From positions 124,001 through 188,000 of the forward strand of contig NZ_AUDZ01000014.1 in the NCBI RefSeq assembly GCF_000425725.1: DNA of 64,000 nt, in the 5' to 3' direction. This DNA is from Halomonas halocynthiae DSM 14573 (GTDB taxonomy: Bacteria > Pseudomonadota > Gammaproteobacteria > Pseudomonadales > Halomonadaceae). Each line of letters begins with the position of its first letter. The first letter of the stretch is position 1. Both the position numbers and the translations under genes were made by a program. Shown in pieces: positions 44,334-57,384 of the stretch. Below the pieces are notes generated by a model. That model did no database searches. It saw only the letters and a program-made list of their open reading frames with translations, and was not told the DNA's origin.

Positions 44334-45575
44334 ATGTCATCAGCCTCTAGCCGTCGCATCCTGCTCGGCATTAGCGGCGGCATTGCCGCCTACAAATCCG
44401 CTCAATTGGCTCGCCTGCTCAAGCAAAACGGCCATCAGGTGCGCGTGGTGATGACCCAAGGGGCTCAGGCGTTCATTACGCCCTTAACGCTGCAGGCGCT
44501 GACAGGCGAGGCTGTACGCACCTCTCTGCTGGACCCTGAGGCAGAGGCTGGCATGGGGCATATCGAGCTGGCACGCTGGGCCGACACCATCCTCATTGCG
44601 CCAGCCACGGCTGATCTAATGGCGCGCCTGGCTCACGGTCACGCCGATGACCTGCTCACCACCCTGTGTTTGGCTAGTCCAGCGCAAAAAATCATGGCGC
44701 CCGCGATGAATCAAGCTATGTGGGCACAACCAGCCACTGCCCGCAATGCCCAACAGCTGCGCCAAGATGGCTGGCAACTGCTCGGACCAGATAGCGGCGA
44801 ACAAGCCTGCGGCGACATTGGCCCAGGGCGTATGCTGGAACCAGAGGCGATCTTTTCGGTATTACACCAACGCGTCGTACTAGCCGAAACCTCCGCCCAC
44901 AAACAGCACATCGTGATTACTGCTGGGCCAACGCGTGAACCCCTAGACCCTGTGCGCTACCTTTCCAATCATAGCTCAGGAAAAATGGGCTACGCCTTGG
45001 CGACCGCAGCTCTCGAGCTAGGTGCCAAGGTAACCCTGATTAGCGGCCCGGTCAGCCTCCCCACGCCAACCGGCGCGCACCGCGTAGAGGTAGAAACGGC
45101 TGTTGAAATGGCCAACGCCGCCGAACAGTTTGCCAGTGAGGCCGATGTGTTTATTGGCTGCGCCGCAGTAGCCGACTATCGCGCCGAAGCACCTGCTGAG
45201 CATAAGCTCAAAAAGCGTGCTGGCGAAGACGGCCTCACGCTACGCCTGATTAAAAACCCTGACATCATCGCGGCTATTGCACAGCGCCCTCGCGGCCAAA
45301 ACCGCCCTTACATGGTTGGCTTTGCCGCTGAAACACGCGACCTTGAAGACTATGCTAGAGATAAACTGACGCGAAAAAATCTCGATATGGTGGTGGCTAA
45401 TGATGTGTCGTTGACAGGGCTGGGCTTTGGCGTCGATAACAATGCCGCCCTACTGCTCTGGCGTGACAGCACAGGCAAAGAGAGTCGCCAAGAGCTTCCA
45501 CCACAACCTAAGATCGAGCTGGCCAGAACGATTCTTCATCAAGCCCTCATTCAGCAAACAATCAGCAAAAACTAG
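44334..45575 (+). CDS. coaBC: Bifunctional phosphopantothenoylcysteine decarboxylase/phosphopantothenate-cysteine ligase
   Basis: A 413-residue fused CoaC-CoaB enzyme making 4'-phosphopantetheine for CoA. The N-terminal flavoprotein domain has LLGISGGIAAYKSAQLARLL, the catalytic His in MGHIELARWADT, and APAMNQAMW (FMN/substrate); the active Cys is in QACGDIGPGRMLEP. The C-terminal synthetase domain has VITAGPTREPLDPVRYLSNH, GCAAVADYR and the Lys-containing HKLKKRAGEDG. ATG at 44334 is chosen over TTG at 44316; neither has a good ribosome site. It heads coaBC-dut-algC-argB-slmA. Confidence 0.95.
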   Translation: MSSASSRRILLGISGGIAAYKSAQLARLLKQNGHQVRVVMTQGAQAFITPLTLQALTGEAVRTSLLDPEAEAGMGHIELARWADTILIAPATADLMARLAHGHADDLLTTLCLASPAQKIMAPAMNQAMWAQPATARNAQQLRQDGWQLLGPDSGEQACGDIGPGRMLEPEAIFSVLHQRVVLAETSAHKQHIVITAGPTREPLDPVRYLSNHSSGKMGYALATAALELGAKVTLISGPVSLPTPTGAHRVEVETAVEMANAAEQFASEADVFIGCAAVADYRAEAPAEHKLKKRAGEDGLTLRLIKNPDIIAAIAQRPRGQNRPYMVGFAAETRDLEDYARDKLTRKNLDMVVANDVSLTGLGFGVDNNAALLLWRDSTGKESRQELPPQPKIELARTILHQALIQQTISKN

Positions 45576-45599
45576 TCTCGAATTTCAGGAAAAATTGTC

Positions 45600-46067
45600 A
45601 TGTCAATGCCTACTGAACGCCCCCGCCTCGCCGTCAAACTGCTCGATGATCGCGCCCGTGAGTTTCTGCCACGCTATGCGACCGACGGCTCAGCAGGCAT
45701 GGACCTTCACGCCCTGTTAGACGCCCCTCTAACACTAGAGCCTGGCGACTGCCAGCTGGTGCGCACCGGCCTTGCGATCCACATCGCTGACCCAGGGCTG
45801 GCAGGGCTGGTTCTGCCTCGCTCCGGCCTGGGCCACAAGCACGGTATCGTCCTAGGCAACTTAGTTGGCCTGATCGACTCTGACTACCAAGGCGAGCTTA
45901 TGATCTCAGTATGGAACCGTGGCATTACCACGTTCACGCTAGAACCATTCGAGCGCTTGGCCCAATACGTGCTAGTGCCTGTGGTTCAGGCCACTCTTGA
46001 GGTCGTTGATGAGTTTGAATCCAGCGAGCGCGGCAATGGTGGATTTGGCAGCTCTGGCCGCCATTAA
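45600..46067 (+). CDS. dut: Deoxyuridine 5'-triphosphate nucleotidohydrolase
   Basis: A 155-residue trimeric dUTPase that keeps uracil out of DNA and supplies dUMP. The five motifs are present: [42 protein letters not shown] and the C-terminal [11 protein letters not shown]. All three catalytic regions and the Asp in motif 3 are intact, and length is normal. It is 24 bp after coaBC and just before algC, a gene order conserved in Pseudomonas. Confidence 0.97.
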   Translation: MSMPTERPRLAVKLLDDRAREFLPRYATDGSAGMDLHALLDAPLTLEPGDCQLVRTGLAIHIADPGLAGLVLPRSGLGHKHGIVLGNLVGLIDSDYQGELMISVWNRGITTFTLEPFERLAQYVLVPVVQATLEVVDEFESSERGNGGFGSSGRH

Positions 46068-46119
46068 CCCGCCTCACCCTCTCAACCCGATGGCACCCGC
46101 ACAACCTCAGGACAACACC

Positions 46120-48470
<2,351 letters not shown>

Positions 48471-48477
48471 GCACACC

Positions 48478-49074
48478 ATGACCCAGCCAACACCGACCAA
48501 TCGCCAACAGCTGATCCTACAAGGGTTGGCGCAAATGCTGGAAGAAGACAGCGGCAAACGCATCACCACTGCCGCACTAGCACGCCAAGTCGGTGTTTCT
48601 GAGGCAGCGCTTTACCGCCACTTTCCTAGTAAAGCACGGATGTTCGAAGGGTTAATTGAGTTCATCGAACACGCGCTATTTGAACGTATTACTCGCATTC
48701 TTGATGAGCACCACGACGCGCTAGATCGCTGTCAACACATCATGATGCTGGTATTAGGCTTTACCGAGAAGAACCCTGGCCTATCGCGCTTACTCGGCGG
48801 CGATGTGCTTACCGGTGAAACCGAACGCCTCAGACAGCGAATTAACCAGCTATTTGAGCGACTAGAAACCCAGCTCAAGCAGGTACTTCGCGAAGCAGAG
48901 TTGCACCAGGGGCAACGCACCCAAGCAACGGTGTCGGCCACGGCCAACTTAATGGTAGCCGTACTGGAAGGACGCATCTCACAGTATGTGCGTAGCGACT
49001 TTCGCCGCCGCCCGACCGAACACTGGAATGAACAGTGGTCACTACTAGCCGCCCAGCTACTAAGCTCTCGGTAA
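48478..49074 (+). CDS. slmA: Nucleoid occlusion factor SlmA
   Basis: A 198-residue TetR-family protein that blocks FtsZ assembly over the nucleoid. The N-terminal helix-turn-helix is about residues 29-58 ([20 protein letters not shown]). The helical C-domain has [19 protein letters not shown] and [20 protein letters not shown], which match SlmA rather than other TetR proteins. It is the last gene of coaBC-dut-algC-argB-slmA, starts 7 bp after argB, and is followed by a strong terminator. Confidence 0.94.
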   Translation: MTQPTPTNRQQLILQGLAQMLEEDSGKRITTAALARQVGVSEAALYRHFPSKARMFEGLIEFIEHALFERITRILDEHHDALDRCQHIMMLVLGFTEKNPGLSRLLGGDVLTGETERLRQRINQLFERLETQLKQVLREAELHQGQRTQATVSATANLMVAVLEGRISQYVRSDFRRRPTEHWNEQWSLLAAQLLSSR

Positions 49075-49130
49075 GCCTAAGCCTAAGCTTAAGCCAGAGA
49101 GGTTATGCCAGCTGGCACCCGGCACCAACA

Positions 49131-49161
49131 CAATCGCCCCGGCCAGAGACCGGGGCGATTG
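49131..49161. terminator. Terminator between slmA and rpoH
   Basis: CAATCGCCCCGG pairs with CCGGGGCGATTG around a 7-nt loop. It lies between two convergent genes and may act in both directions, though the T-run is short. Confidence 0.75.
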
Positions 49162-49223
49162 ATTGTAACTGACTAAATATTCTACCAACTCACCGCATTA
49201 TTCTGGTTCACGTTTAACGCCCA

Positions 49224-50090
49224 TCAGGCCGCCTCAAGTTCACCGATGCTGGCGCGAACCTTATTCATGGCATTCTTCTCAATCTGACGAATTCGCTCAG
49301 CAGATACCCCATACATCTCAGCCAGCTCGTGCAAAGTCGATTTGTTATCGCTTAACCAACGGCATTGCAGAATATCCCGCGAACGCTCATCCAGCTCACT
49401 CAACGCCCGCTGCAGACGAGTTGAAGAATCCTCTTCCCAGTCACTTTCTTCCACCATCAAAGCGGGATCCTGACTGGCATCATCCAAAAAGTACGCAGGC
49501 GCGCGATAAGACGATTCCTCATCGTCATCCGGCGCGCCATCAAAACCCGCATCATGGGCAGCAAGACGACTTTCCATCTCGCGCACCACCTCAGGTTTAA
49601 CGTCGAGATCTTTGGCAATGGCGTCTACTTCATCACTATTCATCCACGACAGGCGCTTTTTTGCCCCACGCAGATTAAAAAACAGCTTACGCTGCGCCTT
49701 GGTCGTGGCCACTTTAACAATGCGCCAGTTACGCAACACGAACTCATGAATTTCTGATTTGATCCAATGTACGGCAAAAGACACCAAGCGCACCCCTTGA
49801 TTAGGGTCAAAGCGCCTGACCGCCTTCATCAAGCCTATATTACCTTCTTGAATCAGGTCAGCCTGAGCCAAGCCATAACCGTTATAGCTACGCGCGACAT
49901 AAACAACAAAACGCAGATGTGACATAACCAGACGACGCGCCGCCTCTAAGTCACCCTCATTAAACAGACGAAAACCCAACTCGCGCTCTTCGTCATCCGT
50001 CAGCATCGAAATACCATTTACTGTACGAATATAACCGTTAAGATCCTGGCCCGGAGAAAGATTGCCAACCGGCAGAAGACTGGTGCTCAT
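49224..50090 (-). CDS. rpoH: RNA polymerase sigma-32 (heat shock) factor
   Basis: A 288-residue alternative sigma factor. Region 2 ([38 protein letters not shown]) is followed by the RpoH box [14 protein letters not shown], which is diagnostic of sigma-32. Region 4 is [20 protein letters not shown] with [18 protein letters not shown]. The ATG at 50090 is 11 nt from AAGGAG; an in-frame TTG two codons earlier is closer to it (5 nt) and could be used. It lies 145 bp downstream of ftsX, the conserved ftsYEX-rpoH order. No strong RNA thermometer can be called by eye. Confidence 0.96.
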   Translation of the reverse strand: MSTSLLPVGNLSPGQDLNGYIRTVNGISMLTDDEERELGFRLFNEGDLEAARRLVMSHLRFVVYVARSYNGYGLAQADLIQEGNIGLMKAVRRFDPNQGVRLVSFAVHWIKSEIHEFVLRNWRIVKVATTKAQRKLFFNLRGAKKRLSWMNSDEVDAIAKDLDVKPEVVREMESRLAAHDAGFDGAPDDDEESSYRAPAYFLDDASQDPALMVEESDWEEDSSTRLQRALSELDERSRDILQCRWLSDNKSTLHELAEMYGVSAERIRQIEKNAMNKVRASIGELEAA

Positions 50091-50235
50091 ACGCAAATTG
50101 TCTCCTTCATAAAAAAACCTGATAACCACTTATACCATAAGACAGTGAATAAAATGTTTCAGTTCCCCAAATTAGGAAAATACACCGCCTAACATGGCAA
50201 GCTCATACAGCACTGTGCAGGTGCCCGCCCATCAA

Positions 50236-51207
50236 TCAGCGAGGGTAAATGCTTGCCAAATGCTGGCTGACGGCCAGCCAAGCACCTAACCAACCCAATA
50301 TAGTACTACAGCTCAGCAACGTTGCCGACCCAATCCAACCTAGCTTGGGCAACGCATAATTAGCACCGTAGCTGGCGGCAAGATCACTAATGGGCGTAGC
50401 CAGCCAATCACCGCCCAGCACCAACAACGCTAATGCCAGCAAACCACCACCGAAACCATACCAGGCACCACTATAAAGAAAAGGCCGACGCACGAATGCG
50501 TGAGTCGCTCCGATCAGGGTTACCACTTCAATTTCCTGACGACGGCTCGCCACCGCCAAACGAATAGTGTTGCCCACTACCAGTAATACGCCAAGACCAA
50601 ATAACACACCAAGCCCAAGAGTTGCTCGCCGCCCGAGCTCAGCTAACTTACGCAGCCTATCCAGCCAGGCTAAGTCGAGGCGCACTTCATCAACGCCAGT
50701 GACTGTTGATAGCTGATCGGCAAGTTGACGCATAGCCGACGGCTCTGGATCGACCGGTGTCAGTACAATTGTGGCTGGCAGCGGGTTTTCAGGCAGTTGG
50801 CTCAACAAGTCTTCCAGCCCTAGCGACCGCTGAAACTCCTCCATGCCCTGCGAGGCAGTGATCAAGCGTGACGCGTTAACCTGGGCATGCGCTTCCAGCG
50901 CCTGCTGAATACGCCTAGCTTCCTCGTCATCCACCTCACTGGCCAGATACACCGTCGCAGTCGCACTGGCGTCCAGCTCAGCATCCAGCAGACGTGCCCC
51001 ATCCAGCATTAACCAAAGCCCTGCTGGAAGCACTAGAGCAATCGCAATCGCCAGCATAGTAAACAAACTACCCAGCGGCGTACGTACCAGCCGCAAGGCG
51101 CTATCTAGACTCATGGCGCGATGATGACGAACCCAGCCACGCCAACGACTAGAGTTTGTGGTGCGCTGCTTACGCGCGCCACGTTCTTGTGATGCCTCTC
51201 GACTCAT
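50236..51207 (-). CDS. ftsX: Cell division ABC transporter permease FtsX
   Basis: A 323-residue membrane partner of FtsE that activates septal peptidoglycan hydrolases at the division site. A basic cytoplasmic N-terminus precedes TM1 (LFTMLAIAIALVLPAGLWLML, about residues 49-70). A periplasmic domain follows with LPENPLPATIVLTPVDPE and GVDEVRLDLAWLDRL. Three further TM helices lie in the C-terminal third, the usual 4-TM topology. The start at 51207 overlaps the ftsE stop by 4 nt and follows AGGAGG. Confidence 0.96.
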   Translation of the reverse strand: MSREASQERGARKQRTTNSSRWRGWVRHHRAMSLDSALRLVRTPLGSLFTMLAIAIALVLPAGLWLMLDGARLLDAELDASATATVYLASEVDDEEARRIQQALEAHAQVNASRLITASQGMEEFQRSLGLEDLLSQLPENPLPATIVLTPVDPEPSAMRQLADQLSTVTGVDEVRLDLAWLDRLRKLAELGRRATLGLGVLFGLGVLLVVGNTIRLAVASRRQEIEVVTLIGATHAFVRRPFLYSGAWYGFGGGLLALALLVLGGDWLATPISDLAASYGANYALPKLGWIGSATLLSCSTILGWLGAWLAVSQHLASIYPR

Positions 51208-51868
51208 GAGGCCTCCTGGTCAGCAGCCAGCCTTCCGTCACTCAGGCGCAACGTGCGATGGCGTAATCGCGCAATCAAAGCCAAGTCATGACTGGCAATC
51301 ATTACCGTAGTGCCAATACGGTTAAAGTCTTCGAACAACGCCATAATGTCGGCGGAAAGCTGAGGGTCCAGGTTACCCGTAGGCTCATCAGCCAGCAGCA
51401 GCGCCGGTTTATTAACCACTGCTCGAGCAATGCCGACCCGCTGCTGCTCGCCGCCTGATAACTCGATCGGCAAGGCTCGCTCACGGTGCAAAAGTCCGAC
51501 TTTATCCAGCGCTGCCCTTACCCGCCGCGCTGACTCTCGTGGCTCCATCCCCTGAATTTCCAGTGGCAAGGCCACATTATGAAAAACAGAGCGGTCAAAC
51601 AGCAGTTGATGATCCTGAAATACCACTCCAATCTGACGACGGTAGAAAGGAATCTGCGTTGCATGCAGGGTGTCGATATCATGCCCAGCAACAAGAACTC
51701 GGCCTCGACTAGGGCGCTCAAGACGCATGATCAACCGCAGCAGCGAGCTTTTACCCGCACCAGAATGTCCGGTAAGAAACACCATCTCGCCACGCTGAAT
51801 ATGAAAGCTCAGCGCAGCAAGGGCATCAAATCGCCCACCGTAGCGCTTACCCACATGCTCAAAGACAA

Positions 51869-51872
<4 letters not shown>
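51204..51872 (-). CDS. ftsE: Cell division ABC transporter ATP-binding protein FtsE
   Basis: A 222-residue ABC ATPase that drives FtsX. Walker [15 protein letters not shown] is at about residues 35-48, the signature [14 protein letters not shown] near 139, Walker [15 protein letters not shown], the Q-loop VVFQDHQLL and the H-switch MIASHDLAL. The start [13 protein letters not shown] overlaps the ftsY stop by 4 nt, and the ftsX start overlaps its own stop, so translation is tightly coupled. Confidence 0.97.
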
Positions 51873-53050
<1,178 letters not shown>

Positions 53051-53140
53051 GGCGGGATCACTGCCTCGCGGGTGAACGAATTTGCCCATCCTACCACTGA
53101 GCACCATGACTGTGGACAACGCGACCGCTACAATCTCTTA

Positions 53141-53767
53141 ATGACACGAAAACACTTAGCCAAAAACCGTACTCGCCGCTCCCATAAACCGCCAGCTGCA
53201 ACACCAGCGTCGGCCACCCGTGGACGCCTGCGCATCATTGGTGGTGAGTTTCGACGCCGCCTATTACCCGTCATCAATCATCCTGGCCTACGACCTACGC
53301 CTGATCGCGTGCGTGAAACCCTGTTTAATTGGCTAGGCACATCAGCTCCTGGTGCTCGCGTTCTTGATCTTTTCGCCGGCACCGGCGCGCTAGGCCTTGA
53401 GGCGCTGTCGCGTGGCGCCACCCAAACCCTGCTGGTTGAAAGCGACGTTAAGGTGGCAAACGCATTAATGAGCAACTTGGCGACATTGGGCATAGCCAAG
53501 CAACGCGCTGACGTTATCAACACTGACGCACTAAGTTTTCTGGCAGGCCCGCCGCAAACGTTTGATATGGTTTTTCTTGACCCACCTTTTCGCCAAGGTC
53601 TTGCCGCATCCTGCTGCTTAGCACTAGCTAATGACTGGTTGGCAGATGAGGCATGGATCTATGTAGAAACCGAAAGTGACCTGCTACTTGATACGCCAAA
53701 CGACTGGACACTGCATCGCGAAACCCAGGCTGGCGACAGCCATGGGCGGCTGTACCGCCGCTATTGA
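53141..53767 (+). CDS. rsmD: 16S rRNA (guanine(966)-N2)-methyltransferase
   Basis: A 208-residue SAM methyltransferase acting on 16S rRNA G966 in the small subunit. RIIGGEFRRRLLPVI and GLRPTPDRVRETLFNWLG precede the SAM site VLDLFAGTGALGLEALSRGA, and the catalytic motif IV is DMVFLDPPFRQG. The N-terminus (MTRKHLAKNRTRRSHKPP) is basic and low-complexity. ATG at 53141 lacks a Shine-Dalgarno and an earlier in-frame start at 53072 overlaps ftsY. It is divergent from ftsY, as in most gammaproteobacteria. Confidence 0.95.
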   Translation: MTRKHLAKNRTRRSHKPPAATPASATRGRLRIIGGEFRRRLLPVINHPGLRPTPDRVRETLFNWLGTSAPGARVLDLFAGTGALGLEALSRGATQTLLVESDVKVANALMSNLATLGIAKQRADVINTDALSFLAGPPQTFDMVFLDPPFRQGLAASCCLALANDWLADEAWIYVETESDLLLDTPNDWTLHRETQAGDSHGRLYRRY

Positions 53768-53900
53768 CAGCCGATACGCATCACTGAAGCTTGATGAGGC
53801 GGCCTCTCGGCGTTACGCTTTGCCCCTGAAAGGTGCCACTCAAGCAAGTAGCGAGCAAATAGCGGCCACCACACTCTCAGATCATTGTCAGGAGAAACAC

Positions 53901-54119
53901 ATGAGCATCGAAATTTTCAATCAACTTGAGCAAAAAGTTACCAGTGCTGTTGAGGCGCTGGAATTGATGAAAATGGAAGTCGAGGAACTGCGTGAAGAAA
54001 ATACTCGCCTCAAACAGGCGCAGGAAGACTGGAATCAGCGTTTGACGTCTCTGCTGGGCAAGCTCAACGAGGTGGATTTGGGCTCAAGCGCACCGTCTCA
54101 CGAGAACACCCCTCTCTAA
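53901..54119 (+). CDS. zapB: Cell division protein ZapB
   Basis: A 72-residue coiled-coil protein that bundles Z-rings with ZapA. MSIEIFNQLEQKVTSAVEAL and EVEELREENTRLKQAQEDW show the heptad pattern and the family's WNQRLTSLLGKLNEV C-terminal part. The start ATG follows AGGAGAAAC. An in-frame longer reading from 53676 is not supported. It is 133 bp after rsmD on the same strand. Length is close to E. coli ZapB. Confidence 0.85.
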   Translation: MSIEIFNQLEQKVTSAVEALELMKMEVEELREENTRLKQAQEDWNQRLTSLLGKLNEVDLGSSAPSHENTPL

Positions 54120-54210
54120 GCTAAGCTGACTCAACGCGATGGTCTGAATTACCCTGCCTGATAAGCACTTACCTAGCGAAGCGCGAGTTGATTGTTTACG
54201 TGCTACATAG

Positions 54211-54717
54211 CTAGGTGTTACTGGCCAAGCTTAACGACATCAGGCAGGCATTCTCACGCTCTACACCCTCTCGCGGCGGATAATAGTGCTGGCGAATACC
54301 ATCCAGCACAAACCCAGCCTGATAATACAACGCTAGCGCGGGCGCATTGCCTGCCCGCACTTCAAGCAACAGCCTCTCACTCGCCCAGCGAACAGCGCTG
54401 TCAATCACACCAGCCAGCAACTGCTGACCCAGCCCCTGCCGACGCCATGCCGGTGCCACCGTAATTGCCTGTAACTCAGCATCCCAGCCAAGGTTAACCA
54501 CCACGGCATACCCTGCTAATTGCTGCTCATGCCAGATACCAAGAACAGATGTATTGCCTTTCGCCAACTCTGCATCGGCCAGTACCGCCACCCACTGCGC
54601 CTCACTCCAAGCCACCGACGAGCAAGCTTCGTCCAATGCCAGAAGCGCACTTAACTCGTTTTCACCCAACGAACATATCAGCATAGCAGGATGAGCCATC
54701 GGGCTTTTATCATTCAT
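54211..54717 (-). CDS. rimI: Ribosomal protein S18 alanine N-acetyltransferase RimI
   Basis: A 168-residue GNAT acetyltransferase. ITVAPAWRRQGLGQQLLAGV (acetyl-CoA pyrophosphate loop, Q/RxxGxG/A) and ERLLLEVRAGNAPALALYYQ with AGFVLDGIRQHYYPP match RimI, which acetylates the N-terminal Ala of S18. The start ATG at 54717 overlaps the upstream gene's stop by 8 nt. Its position directly downstream of the psi-subunit candidate mirrors E. coli holD-rimI. The C-terminus ENACLMSLSL is like the family. Confidence 0.93.
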   Translation of the reverse strand: MNDKSPMAHPAMLICSLGENELSALLALDEACSSVAWSEAQWVAVLADAELAKGNTSVLGIWHEQQLAGYAVVVNLGWDAELQAITVAPAWRRQGLGQQLLAGVIDSAVRWASERLLLEVRAGNAPALALYYQAGFVLDGIRQHYYPPREGVERENACLMSLSLASNT

Positions 54718-55525
54718 ACTGAGCAGCCTGCCAATCAGCCAAACGGGGCCATAGCGCACGCTTTTCCTCTGCGCTAATGCTAAGAGCGTCAAGCTCAGGC
54801 CCCTGCCATACGGGAACATCAAGCGTTGCGCTGTGGTTGTCTTCGCAGGCCAGCAGCGCCTCAAGCATTTTATTCATGCCAAATACAAGCACCTGCCGAG
54901 GCGTCTTCCAACCCATTCGCTCTCGGCCACTAAGGAATGCACAAAGCCCATCTCGCGCATCTTGAGCAGGATTTTCGCTAACCGTTTGGAGCGAACTCTC
55001 CTGCAATGGCGGCCAACGATAAGTTTCAAGCACTGGGCGGTGCGCAAGGGCAATACCAGCCGCAGCAAACAGGTTACCCAGCAACCGCAATTCCCTATCA
55101 GCTAGCACCTGCTCACCAGGCACTACCACCAGCCAACGCTCTCCCACACAGCCCAGCTGCATACTGAAATGCCAATGGGCCTGGGGCTGAACTTCCGCTT
55201 GAGCCTGACCCTGAACCTGAACCTGGGCGGGAGGCGCCTCTGGCTGCTCAGGGCGCGGCGTTTTTGCGCCGACACTAACTTCTGGTCGAGGTGCGCCCTC
55301 CAACGATTTATCAGGGAGAGCTGCCGCGCGGGTGTCTAACAGCGCCTGAAGTTGTTCACGCGGTGCCAGCACCGGCGCCGCCTCCTTGCTCGGCAACGTA
55401 TCCACCGCAACGTCAGGCCAGCTGGCTGTTTCACTGGGCCGCGCATTGGGCAGATGATAGCGCGGCACCCAAGCCGTCAGCCCCATCGCATCAAGATATT
55501 GCAGACGATGTAGCTCGTTGGTCAC
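54710..55525 (-). CDS. Candidate DNA polymerase III psi subunit (HolD-like)
   Basis: A 271-residue protein with three parts: an N-terminal LHRLQYLDAMGLTAWVPRYH (residues 5-24), resembling the chi-binding start of E. coli HolD; a Pro/Gln/Ala-rich linker (about 29-115); and a C-terminal domain with QLGCVGERWLVVVPGEQ, ELRLLGNLFAAAGIAL and LDVPVWQGPELDALSISAEE. In psi the clamp-loader link to SSB is by chi. In pseudomonads psi is cryptic and encoded next to rimI, so the position here supports the call. GTG start overlaps the bolA stop by 4 nt. It is not annotated by clear homology; no function beyond this is claimed. Confidence 0.5.
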   Translation of the reverse strand: MTNELHRLQYLDAMGLTAWVPRYHLPNARPSETASWPDVAVDTLPSKEAAPVLAPREQLQALLDTRAAALPDKSLEGAPRPEVSVGAKTPRPEQPEAPPAQVQVQGQAQAEVQPQAHWHFSMQLGCVGERWLVVVPGEQVLADRELRLLGNLFAAAGIALAHRPVLETYRWPPLQESSLQTVSENPAQDARDGLCAFLSGRERMGWKTPRQVLVFGMNKMLEALLACEDNHSATLDVPVWQGPELDALSISAEEKRALWPRLADWQAAQYE

Positions 55526-55830
55526 GCGCCGACGCCCTTACAGTTCGGTGAGTCGGGGCGCATTGCACCACGCGCTTCCCACTCAACAGGCGTGTAAGGA
55601 TGCAGCGCCAATGCATGCACTGGACCGGCTAGCTCATCAGCGACCAGCGCGTAAATCTGCTGATGACGCTTGACCGGCAACACACCGTCAAAATGAGAGG
55701 ACACCACCGTCACCTTGAAGTGTGTCTCTGAATTTGCTGGCACCGCATGAGCATGACTTTCATTTTCGATCGCTAGAAACACAGGCTCCAACGCCTGCAA
55801 CTTGTCTTCAATCTGGGCTTGAACCTTCAT
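55522..55830 (-). CDS. BolA family protein
   Basis: A 102-residue protein with the BolA fold. KVQAQIEDKLQALEPVFLAI, HAHAVPANSETHFKVTVVSS and GVLPVKRHQQIYALVADELA match the family, with the conserved His in ESHAH and the KRHQ segment of the fold. BolA proteins bind Grx-type [2Fe-2S] clusters and are linked to stress and morphology. ATG at 55830 follows AGGAG. It begins a cluster with the psi candidate and rimI. Confidence 0.9.
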   Translation of the reverse strand: MKVQAQIEDKLQALEPVFLAIENESHAHAVPANSETHFKVTVVSSHFDGVLPVKRHQQIYALVADELAGPVHALALHPYTPVEWEARGAMRPDSPNCKGVGA

Positions 55831-55873
55831 GACGACTCCTGAATAGGGAAAATCTTGATACAACTAAGGCCGT

Positions 55874-57277
55874 TCATTGTACCTGTTTGGCTGGGGCACG
55901 TGCCTGCTCCTTCGCCAGCGGAAGTCGCCGCAGGCTAACCAACAGTGCCAAAAAACAACTTACGCTGCCAAGCCATAATGCGGCCTGCACTGGCAGCTCA
56001 GTTGCTAAAAAGGCACCAACGACAGCTACCCCCAGCGATTGGGCCACCGTTCTTGTGGTACCCATGATGCCCGAAGCATTGGCGCTGCGCTCACGAGAAA
56101 CACAGCCCATCAATTCACGGTTATTGGGCGACTGAAACAAGCCGAACCCAATACCGCACAATGCCATACGCCAGACAATGTCTAACATGCTCGCGCCATC
56201 GCTCAACTGCGCCAATGCGACTAGCCCACTCAACAACAGCCCAAGCCCCATACTCGCCAGCAACCCAGGGTTCAAGCGATCCGCCAAGCGCCCAGCTAAG
56301 GGGCCAACCACCATGACAGTGAGTGGCCACGGCGTAAACAACCACGCCGTCTGCAGCGGCGTCATGCCCATGCTTTCCTGAAACAAGAACGACAACGCCA
56401 CAAAAGCCACCCCATGACCGATAAACGCTAGGCATTGGCTCGCCAACGCCAAACGAAAACGCGCGACACCAAACAGAGGTAAGTGGAGCAATGGATGCGG
56501 GGCACGGCGCTGACGCCACAAAAATACGATGAACGAGAGTATCGCCAGCAATGGCCATAACAGCACCGGCAAGCGCCATACCCCATGGCTGAGGGCTTCC
56601 AGTGCAGCAAAAAAAGCCGACAGCGTGATAATAGCGCACAGCGCCCCCAGCACATCAAAACCACCTTGACGACGCGGCTCTTTCGGTAATGCCCGCCAAG
56701 CCAGCCATGCCGCCACCAACCCGAGCGGCACTGTCAGCATGAACAACCATGGCCAGTTCGCTACCGACAGCACCAGCCCCCCAACCGCTGGGCCAGCCGC
56801 ATACCCCACGGCTACCACCATGGCACTCAGCCCTAGGGCGCTCCCCAGTAACCGAGAAGGAAAAATCGCGCGATACAATGACGTACCGATGGACAGTGTT
56901 GCCGCCGCCCCCAACCCCTGCAAACCACGAAACAACAATAACGTCTCTAGCCGTGAAGATAGCGCCGCACCCACTGCCGCCAGACTGAACAGCGTCATCC
57001 CAAAGGTGTACATTCGTCGACGCGAGAAGAGCTCGCTAAGCCCAGCAAATACCAACAAAAACGCCGCGCATACCACTTGAAACACGTTAGTTACCCACAC
57101 CACCTGCGAGCCAGTTACTGCCAAATCTTCAGCAATCCTCGGTAACGCTACGTTAATCATGGTGGCATCAATCACCGCCATACTGGTGCCAAGCACCAGC
57201 GCCAGCACAGCCAAGCGCCGCTCGCTCCCCGGCAAGCCAACATCGCCTTCGCGGTCGGTGAACAATCGGCTGGTCAA
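55874..57277 (-). CDS. MFS drug/proton antiporter (DHA2-like)
   Basis: A 467-residue inner-membrane transporter with about 12-14 hydrophobic helices. The first motif is IDATMINVALPRIAEDLAV, followed by GLSELFSRRRMYTFGMTLF (motif A), LLFRGLQGLGAAATLSIGTS, AVGYAAGPAVGGLVLSVANW (motif C), the DHA2 pattern for export of drugs or other amphipaths. The substrate is unknown. TTG at 57277 is chosen because AGGAG precedes it by 7 nt; the GTG at 57340 is less likely. It is divergent from modE, so a ModE effect is possible but unproven. Confidence 0.87.
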   Translation of the reverse strand: MTSRLFTDREGDVGLPGSERRLAVLALVLGTSMAVIDATMINVALPRIAEDLAVTGSQVVWVTNVFQVVCAAFLLVFAGLSELFSRRRMYTFGMTLFSLAAVGAALSSRLETLLLFRGLQGLGAAATLSIGTSLYRAIFPSRLLGSALGLSAMVVAVGYAAGPAVGGLVLSVANWPWLFMLTVPLGLVAAWLAWRALPKEPRRQGGFDVLGALCAIITLSAFFAALEALSHGVWRLPVLLWPLLAILSFIVFLWRQRRAPHPLLHLPLFGVARFRLALASQCLAFIGHGVAFVALSFLFQESMGMTPLQTAWLFTPWPLTVMVVGPLAGRLADRLNPGLLASMGLGLLLSGLVALAQLSDGASMLDIVWRMALCGIGFGLFQSPNNRELMGCVSRERSANASGIMGTTRTVAQSLGVAVVGAFLATELPVQAALWLGSVSCFLALLVSLRRLPLAKEQARAPAKQVQ

Positions 57278-57384
57278 TTCTCTTCTCCTATCGATACGCA
57301 ATGGCAGAGGTGATCGCCTGAGCAGCACCAGCTGGTACACTTAACGGCCTAAGCCTGCCCCTTGCATTCCCTGGAGCCACGACA

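Noticed and set aside
56121..56639. 172-codon frame in another frame of the MFS gene
   Set aside because: Same strand but shifted frame, full of Cys, Trp and Gly runs; a shadow of the membrane protein.
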